NCBI GenBank assembly: GCA_910577825.1
Contig: CAJTOK010000065.1
Coordinates: 1-11,809, forward strand
DNA length: 11,809 bases
Origin: an uncultured Lachnospiraceae bacterium
GTDB lineage: Bacteria; Bacillota; Clostridia; Lachnospirales; Lachnospiraceae
Direction of reading: 5' to 3'
Shown here: piece by piece, positions 6,919 to 11,809 of the stretch
Numbering within the stretch: position 1 is the first letter of the stretch
How the letters are laid out: each line of letters starts with the position of its first letter
Made by a program: the position numbers and the translations under genes
Notes under the pieces: model-generated
Database searches by the model: none
What the model was told of the DNA's origin: nothing
What the model saw: only the letters and a program-made list of their open reading frames with translations

Positions 6919-7101
6919 ATGGATTTTGAAGCAGAGTTGGCGAAGTTCCAGCCAAGCCTTGATATTGAGCAGGCAGAGGATGCTATTTATGGCAATAAGA
7001 CAACTGATGTTACGGATTTAGTCCAGTCTATTATTAACAATACTGTAACGGGCAGTGAAAATGCCAAAAACAAGTCTATAGAGTGGGTGGAGGAATCATG
7101 A
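6919..7101 (+). CDS. Small acidic protein, unknown function
   Basis: I do not recognise this 60-residue protein. It is acidic (about thirteen D/E against four K), has no cysteines, no signal peptide and no membrane segment, and looks helical with a threonine/asparagine-rich middle (residues 25-45). It is likely real: AGGAGGT (6904-6910) lies eight bases before the ATG, and its TGA stop (7099-7101) overlaps the ATG of the next gene as ATGA. That is a classic sign of translational coupling and suggests the two products work together or are made in a fixed ratio. Being cytoplasmic and acidic, it could bind the TPR-like domain of its neighbour or the DUF342 protein. That is an inference from gene order only. 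Confidence 0.7.
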   Translation: MDFEAELAKFQPSLDIEQAEDAIYGNKTTDVTDLVQSIINNTVTGSENAKNKSIEWVEES

Positions 7102-8543
7102 ACTGTCCAAGATGTAACGCTTCTGTGCCATTCAGGAGAACATGGTGCAGTAACTGCGGCCAGGATTTGAGGGATTACTGGAAGATTATAAGTTTATCAA
7201 ATATATATTATAATAAAGCACTTGGACAGGCAAAAATCAGGGATTTGACGGGGGCAATAGCTTCACTTAAGCAAAGCCTGCAGTTTAACAAATTAAATAC
7301 AAATGCAAGAAACCTGCTCGGGCTTATATATTTTGAAACAGGTGAGATAGTTTCCGCTTTGAGTGAGTGGGTTATAAGCAAGCATTACCAGGATGAGAAT
7401 AATGATGCAGATATATATATAAATGAAATACAGTCTAACCCGAATAAACTGGAGATGCACAGCCAGATTATAAGGAAATATAATTCAGCGCTGGATGCTG
7501 CAAAGCATGGTGATGAGGATATGGCAATTATACAGCTTAAAAAGGTTACAAGCCAGAACCCGAAGTTTATACGTGCAAACCAGCTGCTTGCTTTGCTTTA
7601 TATGATGTCAGACAAGAAGGATAACCGTACTAAGGCTTTAAAGATACTAAATAATATTATTAAAATTGATGTGACTAATACAACTACTTTGGCATATTTA
7701 CAGGAGCTTTCAGATATCCGTCCAAAGACAGAACATTTTTCTGTTAAAGCTGAAGAACCTAAAACCAGCACAAGAAAAACGCTGCCACGTCTTGAGGAAA
7801 GTGACCAGTATAAGACAATAACCCCTTATAAAGAGGAGAAACCTTCAGTGCTGCCTTTCTTAAATGTCATTATAGGTATAATTACCGGGCTTGCTGTAAT
7901 GTATTTTCTTATAATGCCACATATGAAATCTTCTGAGGCAGGCAATGCCAATAATGATTTTAAGAAATACAGTGAGAACCAGGCAGCAGCAGACAGTGAT
8001 TTAACAGCATTGAAAAGCCAGAATGAAACATTGCAGGCAAGGATTAAAAACCTCCAGGATGAAATAGAAGAGCTTCAGGGCGGGGAGGATGCCAAAGGAG
8101 GCAATCTTCTGGAAACATATGAAAAGCTCCTTAAAGCAGCAAACCTGTTCCTTAATGAAGATATGGAGAAAGCAGCACGGAGCCTGAAGGAGATTGACAG
8201 CCAGGGCATTGAGAATGATTCTGCAAAGAAGATATACAATAAAGTTGCAGAAGCATCATTTGAAAAGGCAAGTGAAAGCCTTTATATACAAGGAAGGGAT
8301 GCCTACAATGGCGAAAATGAATATGCAGGTGCAAAGGACTATGCCAAAGCAAAGAAATTATTAAAAGAAGCACTTGGATATAATCCTGATAATACAGATG
8401 CAATGTATTTCTTAGGAAGGACATACCAGCAGACATCAAAGCCTGAAAAGGCAAGAGAATACTATGAAAAAATAATTAATGATTATCCAGGTTCCCCAAG
8501 GGTGGCAGATGCAAACAGCAGGCTGCGTGAACTCGGCGGGTAA
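7098..8543 (+). CDS. Membrane protein with N-terminal zinc ribbon and TPR-like repeats on both sides
   Basis: The 481-residue product starts with a zinc ribbon (C3, C6, C17, C20 as two CxxC pairs). Next comes a helical, TPR-like stretch (about residues 35-205; for example GAIASLKQSLQFNKLNTNAR and DEDMAIIQLKKVTSQNPKF). After a charged linker there is one membrane helix at about 252-275. A coiled coil (295-328) and further TPR repeats (340-481) follow, the clearest being KKLLKEALGYNPDNTDAMYF and KAREYYEKIINDYPGSPRV. With lysines and arginines before the helix, the zinc ribbon and first repeats should be cytoplasmic and the C-terminal repeats outside. I chose ATG 7098 rather than the upstream in-frame GTG 7083 because GGAGG (7089-7093) precedes it and the ATGA overlap couples it to the small gene. 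It probably acts as a scaffold. No specific function can be named. Confidence 0.85.
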   Translation: MNCPRCNASVPFRRTWCSNCGQDLRDYWKIISLSNIYYNKALGQAKIRDLTGAIASLKQSLQFNKLNTNARNLLGLIYFETGEIVSALSEWVISKHYQDENNDADIYINEIQSNPNKLEMHSQIIRKYNSALDAAKHGDEDMAIIQLKKVTSQNPKFIRANQLLALLYMMSDKKDNRTKALKILNNIIKIDVTNTTTLAYLQELSDIRPKTEHFSVKAEEPKTSTRKTLPRLEESDQYKTITPYKEEKPSVLPFLNVIIGIITGLAVMYFLIMPHMKSSEAGNANNDFKKYSENQAAADSDLTALKSQNETLQARIKNLQDEIEELQGGEDAKGGNLLETYEKLLKAANLFLNEDMEKAARSLKEIDSQGIENDSAKKIYNKVAEASFEKASESLYIQGRDAYNGENEYAGAKDYAKAKKLLKEALGYNPDNTDAMYFLGRTYQQTSKPEKAREYYEKIINDYPGSPRVADANSRLRELGG

Positions 8544-8572
8544 AATCCATGGTACAATACCAGATAAAGGCA

Positions 8573-8621
8573 GCACCCTGCCAGAATTACATTATTTGTT
8601 ATTCTGGCAGGGTGCTTTTTT
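8573..8621 (+). terminator. Strong intrinsic terminator before spoIIAA
   Basis: GCACCCTGCCAGAAT (8573-8587) and ATTCTGGCAGGGTGC (8601-8615) form a perfect 15-bp stem with a 13-base loop, followed by six T's (8616-8621). It ends the DUF342/TPR unit and separates it from the spoIIA operon. It is the strongest terminator in the window. Confidence 0.95.
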
Positions 8622-8664
8622 GCTTTGTGCTAAAATTCTATATTAAATTTAAAGGAGGGTTATT

Positions 8665-9042
8665 ATGCTAAAAGAAAATCTGGCAGGGTTTCATTATGAA
8701 CTATATAAAAACTGCCTGGTTGTATATATAACACAGGATTTAGACCACCATGCTGTCCTGTCTTTAAGGGAACGCTCGGACAGGCTTATAGAAGCAGGGG
8801 ATGTAAAACATATTATATTTGATTTTAAAGATGTAGGTTTTATGGACAGTTCGGGAATAGGGCTTCTGATGGGAAGATATAAGAAAGTTATGTTTCTTGG
8901 CGGAAGGGCTTGTGTAACAAGTGTAGGAAGTGCAGTGGACAGGATATTTAAGATATCAGGTTTATATAAGATAATTGAGAAGTATGATACGCCTGAAGAT
9001 GCAATAAAGGCTTTGGAGGTTAAGTATGAAAATTATATTTGA
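8665..9042 (+). CDS. spoIIAA: Anti-sigma F factor antagonist SpoIIAA
   Basis: SpoIIAA is a STAS-domain anti-anti-sigma factor. In its unphosphorylated form it binds SpoIIAB and releases sigma F in the forespore. SpoIIAB phosphorylates it to switch it off, and SpoIIE reactivates it. The 125 residues match the family. The phosphorylation segment FMDSSGIGLLMGRYK includes S62 and S63, and S63 aligns with the known phosphoserine of the Bacillus protein. The N-terminal strand region and the KIIEKYDTPEDAIKAL C-terminal helix are as expected. AAGGAGGG (8652-8659) lies five bases before the ATG. The gene heads a tight operon with spoIIAB and sigF and overlaps spoIIAB by 17 bases. Upstream is a strong terminator, so it needs its own promoter, which I could not identify. 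Confidence 0.95.
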   Translation: MLKENLAGFHYELYKNCLVVYITQDLDHHAVLSLRERSDRLIEAGDVKHIIFDFKDVGFMDSSGIGLLMGRYKKVMFLGGRACVTSVGSAVDRIFKISGLYKIIEKYDTPEDAIKALEVKYENYI

Positions 9043-9448
9043 AAGTTGTTCAGAAAATGAAGCATTTGCAAGGACGGTTGTGGCAGCATATATAACAAGG
9101 CTTAATCCTACATTGGAAGAGATGTCAGATGTGAAAACAGCAGTTTCCGAAGCCGTAACCAACTGCATTATACATGGATATGAAAATAAAGAAGGCAGCA
9201 TTGTAATGGAATGTATTATACATAATAATAATATAAGTATTATGATAGAAGATTATGGCAAAGGTATAAATGATATAGAAAAAGCAATGGAACCACTTTA
9301 TACAACAAGGCCTGAATGGGAGCGTTCAGGAATGGGATTTGCGTTTATGGAAGCATTTATGGACAAGCTGGAAGTAGAATCCGTTCCAGGAAAAGGAACA
9401 AAAGTATTTATGGAAAAAACTATAGGGCTTTGTGAAGGCGTGGAATAA
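9026..9448 (+). CDS. spoIIAB: Anti-sigma F factor / serine kinase SpoIIAB
   Basis: SpoIIAB is a GHKL-fold ATPase that holds sigma F inactive and phosphorylates SpoIIAA. Visible family features in order are NEAFARTVVA, whose R16 aligns with the sigma-contacting arginine of the Bacillus protein; the N box SEAVTNCIIHGYE (E42, N46); the G1 box IEDYGKGI (D76, G78, G80); and the G2 region ERSGMGFAFMEAFMD (residues 99-113). The length of 140 is close to the Bacillus protein. The start codon lies inside the end of spoIIAA, with GGAGG at 9015-9019, six bases upstream. The two are therefore probably translationally coupled, which would keep kinase and antagonist near a fixed ratio. sigF follows 23 bases later. 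Confidence 0.96.
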   Translation: MKIIFESCSENEAFARTVVAAYITRLNPTLEEMSDVKTAVSEAVTNCIIHGYENKEGSIVMECIIHNNNISIMIEDYGKGINDIEKAMEPLYTTRPEWERSGMGFAFMEAFMDKLEVESVPGKGTKVFMEKTIGLCEGVE

Positions 9449-9471
9449 AATTGGTCTGTTAAGGATGGTAT

Positions 9472-10272
9472 GTGCATATGGACATTATGGAATTATTAAA
9501 AAAAGCACGTGCAGGAGATAAGGAAGCAAGGAACAAAATTGTTGAGGAAAATGTTGGCCTTGTATGGAATATTGTGAAAAGGTTTACAGGCAGGGGATAT
9601 GATGTTGACGATATTTTCCAGATAGGATGTATAGGGCTTATTAAGGCAATAGACAATTTTGACATGCAGTTTGGTGTAAAATTTTCAACTTATGCCGTAC
9701 CTATGATAACCGGAGAGGTGAAACGCTTTTTAAGGGACGACGGAATGATTAAAGTAAGCAGGACAATTAAGGAAAACGGCTGGAAAATAAAAAAAGCCGC
9801 CGATACACTTGGGCAGAAGCTTGGAAGGACTGCTACAATTAATGAAATAGCGGCCGTTACAGAACTTACGCCAGAAGATATAGTGCTGGCGCTTGAAGCC
9901 AACAGTGAAGTTGATTCAATTTACAGGACAGTGTACCAGTCAGAGGGGAAGGATATCTATATGGTAGACCAGATTGTTAAAAACTGCCAGGGAAGTGCAA
10001 GCTATATACCCGCTTCTTCAAAGGGCGGCGGTGCTGCCACAGGGTTTGACGGCTCAGTGCAGGATGAGGAGAAGGAGAAGCTTTTAAACCATATCCTTTT
10101 AAAAGAACTTCTGGCAGGGCTGGATGAAAAAGAAAGAAAATTAATAGAATACAGGTATTATAAAGACATGACACAGACAGAGGTTGCTAAAGAGCTTGGA
10201 ATAAGCCAGGTGCAGGTAAGCAGGCTTGAGAAAAAGATTCTAAAAAACCTGCGTGAAAAAGCAAGATGCTGA
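9472..10272 (+). CDS. sigF: Sporulation sigma factor F
   Basis: Sigma F is the first forespore-specific RNA polymerase sigma factor, held by SpoIIAB until septation. The protein has region 2 (RGYDVDDIFQIGCIGLIKAI, then VKFSTYAVPMITGEVKRFLRDDG), region 3 (KLGRTATINEIAA) and region 4 with its helix-turn-helix (MTQTEVAKELGISQVQVSRLEKKIL). It lacks region 1.1, as usual. Read from GTG 9472 it has 266 residues; from ATG 9478 it has 264. AAGGA (9461-9465) is six bases from the GTG and twelve from the ATG, so the start is unsettled, though the first two codons matter little. Compared with the Bacillus protein it has roughly 27 extra residues between regions 3 and 4 (about 172-199), rich in G, A and S. 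The gene closes the spoIIA operon and lies upstream of spoVAA, as in Bacillus apart from intervening genes. Confidence 0.95.
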   Translation: MHMDIMELLKKARAGDKEARNKIVEENVGLVWNIVKRFTGRGYDVDDIFQIGCIGLIKAIDNFDMQFGVKFSTYAVPMITGEVKRFLRDDGMIKVSRTIKENGWKIKKAADTLGQKLGRTATINEIAAVTELTPEDIVLALEANSEVDSIYRTVYQSEGKDIYMVDQIVKNCQGSASYIPASSKGGGAATGFDGSVQDEEKEKLLNHILLKELLAGLDEKERKLIEYRYYKDMTQTEVAKELGISQVQVSRLEKKILKNLREKARC

Positions 10273-10288
10273 TTTTTATTTTAAATAA

Positions 10289-10318
10289 TGTATATAAAAA
10301 AATATATAAGCCATACTA
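10289..10318 (+). promoter_or_regulatory. Sigma-G-type (forespore) promoter
   Basis: TGTATA (10289-10294) and CATACTA (10312-10318) are 17 bases apart. CATACTA is the consensus -10 of Bacillus sigma-G promoters, and the -35 box fits the GNATA pattern shared by sigma F and sigma G. It lies 95 bases before a small gene and upstream of spoVAA, whose operon is sigma-G-dependent in Bacillus. Transcription would begin near 10325. The 5' UTR has a short hairpin (GGCGGA 10373-10378 with TCTGCC 10385-10390) ten bases before the ribosome binding site. Confidence 0.75.
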
Positions 10319-10413
10319 TTTACAGATTAAAAAACAGAATCATCTTGGATTTGTAAAATAAATTTTTCGCAAGGCGGATATTTGTCTGCCATCCAGAAAT
10401 GGGGGAATATATT

Positions 10414-10614
10414 ATGAAGAAAAATAAAGTATGGCTTATTGCAGTTGTTTTTGGAGTGATGATTATTACAACAGTATGCTATCTGGCAACCCTGCGCAAT
10501 ACCAGGACAGAATATGCCAATGGCAGGCTGGTGGAAAGAACATATGAAGAAGAACCAGATATTGGCATTGCTGCTTTTAGTTTTACCCACGGTAAATTAA
10601 ACATGCCTGAATAA
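10414..10614 (+). CDS. Small single-pass membrane protein, unknown, probably forespore-expressed
   Basis: I do not recognise this 66-residue protein. A short positively charged N-terminus (MKKNK) precedes a hydrophobic helix at about residues 6-26. A polar tail with an acidic patch (RTYEEEPDIG) and an aromatic FSFTHG segment follows. The charge pattern predicts the N-terminus inside and the tail outside the membrane. I chose ATG 10414 because GGGGGA (10401-10406) is seven bases upstream. The in-frame ATG at 10399 overlaps that site and has no ribosome binding site of its own. The gene sits between sigF and spoVAA, downstream of a sigma-G-type promoter and 64 bases before spoVAA with no terminator between. 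Co-expression with spoVAA in the forespore is therefore inferred. A lipoprotein is unlikely because there is no lipobox before the tail. Confidence 0.7.
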   Translation: MKKNKVWLIAVVFGVMIITTVCYLATLRNTRTEYANGRLVERTYEEEPDIGIAAFSFTHGKLNMPE

Positions 10615-10678
10615 TACAATATGGCAATTATAATTGTTTAAAGGTGAAGGTATTTTATATAAAGGATGGAAATAATTA

Positions 10679-11302
10679 ATGAAAGCTAGTGTGGTATATC
10701 TGAAAGTTGACCAGAATGTACAGGTAGTAAATAAAAAAATATTATTACAGGATATAGCAGAGATATATTCAGATGACAGTAATATAATTAAGGAAATTGG
10801 AAGTACAGTTTTATATACTGTAAAAGGAAATAAAAATGAAATACTTACATTTTCAGTTATGAAGGTTATCGGGATAATACAGAAAGCATATCCAGGCATT
10901 ACAGTACAAAATATTGGTGAAGCGGAATTTATTGTGGAATACAGGATGCCAGAGCCAGATAAAAAGTGGCTTGAATATATTAAGCTGGTATTTGTATCAC
11001 TTATAGTTTTCTTTGGTTCAGCATTTACAATTATGACGTTCAATACAGATGTAAGTGTAGGGGATGTATTTAATGATTTTTATTATCTTGTAACAGGTGT
11101 ACACAAATCAGATGGTTCAATTCTTGAGATTGCATATAGCATAGGGATACCAGTTGGCATACTTGGATTTTATAACCATTTTAAAAGTGCAAAAGTCCAT
11201 GATGACCCGACACCAATCCATACAGAGATGCGTGTATTTGAGGAGGATATAAATAAAACCATACTTGCAGATTCATCAAGGGAAGGTAAAATGATTAAAT
11301 AA
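10679..11302 (+). CDS. spoVAA: Stage V sporulation protein AA
   Basis: SpoVAA belongs to the SpoVA set of forespore inner-membrane proteins needed for moving dipicolinic acid into the spore and out at germination. The 207 residues equal the usual size. An N-terminal soluble domain (about 1-95, beta-rich, starting MKASVVYLKVDQNVQV) is followed by membrane helices at about 98-122 and 148-166. The C-terminal cytoplasmic or peripheral segment DDPTPIHTEMRVFEEDINKT (175-194) is the best-conserved stretch of the family and drove the identification. AAGGATGG (10662-10669) is nine bases before the ATG. spoVAB follows after 21 bases. A sigma-G-type promoter at 10289-10318 probably drives the small gene upstream and this one. 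Confidence 0.92.
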   Translation: MKASVVYLKVDQNVQVVNKKILLQDIAEIYSDDSNIIKEIGSTVLYTVKGNKNEILTFSVMKVIGIIQKAYPGITVQNIGEAEFIVEYRMPEPDKKWLEYIKLVFVSLIVFFGSAFTIMTFNTDVSVGDVFNDFYYLVTGVHKSDGSILEIAYSIGIPVGILGFYNHFKSAKVHDDPTPIHTEMRVFEEDINKTILADSSREGKMIK

Positions 11303-11323
11303 ATATGGAAAGGCGGTGCTGGA

Positions 11324-11749
11324 ATGGAAGTTTTACAGAATATTATTCTTGCTGTTATAGGATTTTCTGGTGGTGTTTCAGTAGCTGCCGGGACATTTGC
11401 GCTTATTACAATACTTGGCATAGTGCCAAGGCTTATGGGCGCTTTAAAAATTGGCTGTGAAATATATAAAATGGAAACAGCCATTGCACTTGGCGGTACA
11501 GTTGGAAGCCTTATAACTGTATATAAATTCAATGTGCATATTGGAATAGCAGGCATGGTAATAGCGGGGGTTTTTGCAGGAATTTTTGTTGGTTCGCTTG
11601 CAATGTCACTTGCAGAAAGCCTTAAAGTTATACCAATTCTTTTTAGAAGGATTGATTTAAAAACAGGGCTGCCGGTAATTGTTGTAATGCTTGCGCTGGG
11701 CAAAGGGCTTGGCACATTATACCAGTTATTTTTCTGTGGCGGCATATAA
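11324..11749 (+). CDS. spoVAB: Stage V sporulation protein AB
   Basis: SpoVAB is an integral membrane protein of the SpoVA system, present in many but not all spore formers and of unclear individual role. The 141 residues are almost entirely hydrophobic, with about four membrane helices: near 6-35 (glycine-rich IGFSGGVSVAAGTFALITIL), 50-66, 70-100 and 115-138. The length and the conserved GFSGG and LGIVPRL segments fit the family. AGGCGG (11311-11316) lies seven bases before the ATG, and the gene is 21 bases downstream of spoVAA in the same operon. In Bacillus spoVAC comes next. Here the remaining 60 bases are very AT-rich and contain no gene start, so spoVAC, if present, lies beyond the window. 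Confidence 0.92.
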   Translation: MEVLQNIILAVIGFSGGVSVAAGTFALITILGIVPRLMGALKIGCEIYKMETAIALGGTVGSLITVYKFNVHIGIAGMVIAGVFAGIFVGSLAMSLAESLKVIPILFRRIDLKTGLPVIVVMLALGKGLGTLYQLFFCGGI

Positions 11750-11809
11750 ATTATAAAGTCCAGCTAATAAATGTCAATAGAAAATTAAATAATTTTTATA
11801 ATTATTTTT

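Noticed and set aside
10399..10413. Upstream ATG (10399) as start of the small membrane protein
   Set aside because: It overlaps the GGGGGA that serves the ATG at 10414 and lacks a ribosome binding site. Starting at 10414 gives a normal positively charged N-terminus before the membrane helix.
11170..11745. Minus-strand open frame (191 codons) opposite spoVAB and the end of spoVAA
   Set aside because: The + strand frames match SpoVAA and SpoVAB in length, membrane pattern and gene order. The reverse frame is a compositional shadow.
11787..11807. AAATAATT/AATTATTT hairpin at the window's end, terminator-like
   Set aside because: The arms are purely A/T and would be very unstable, and similar repeats arise by chance in this AT-rich tail. 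The spoVA operon may continue beyond the window.

Overview
The window looks like chromosome of an endospore-forming, AT-rich Clostridia member, most likely a Lachnospiraceae relative. The basis is strong AGGAGG-type ribosome binding sites, a T-box-controlled valS, an infC-rpmI-rplT operon with a long leader, and a spoIIA-spoVA sporulation cluster. Every gene lies on the + strand. I see no mobile elements, CRISPR arrays, tRNA or rRNA genes, and no clear sign of recent transfer.

Layout. (1) 1-926: a Cof-type HAD phosphatase behind a good sigma-A promoter. (2) 923-2345: the translation operon infC-rpmI-rplT. Its consensus promoter overlaps the phosphatase stop codon, and a leader of about 215 nt carries an intrinsic terminator. 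infC most likely starts at ATT (1174), not at the first ATG. (3) 2388-5305: a T-box leader with a GTA (valine) specifier codon, followed by valyl-tRNA synthetase. (4) 5318-8621: a promoter overlapping a 16-bp palindrome, then a three-gene unit closed by a strong terminator. The unit encodes a DUF342/FapA-family protein, a 60-residue acidic protein, and a membrane protein with a zinc ribbon and TPR-like repeats. (5) 8665-10272: spoIIAA-spoIIAB-sigF, the anti-anti-sigma, anti-sigma and sigma module that switches on forespore transcription. (6) 10289-11749: a near-perfect sigma-G-type promoter, a 66-residue single-pass membrane protein I do not recognise, then spoVAA and spoVAB. The window ends where spoVAC would be expected.

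How the parts work together. Regions 1-3 are housekeeping genes under RNA-level control: leader attenuation, a possible start-codon check by IF3, and tRNA sensing. Regions 5 and 6 form a sporulation cascade: SpoIIAA, SpoIIAB and SigF establish the forespore programme, and a late forespore promoter drives the SpoVA proteins that move dipicolinic acid. The least explained parts are the DUF342/TPR unit just upstream of spoIIA and the small membrane protein under the sigma-G-like promoter. These are the best candidates for undescribed biology, although nothing here amounts to a demonstrably new system.
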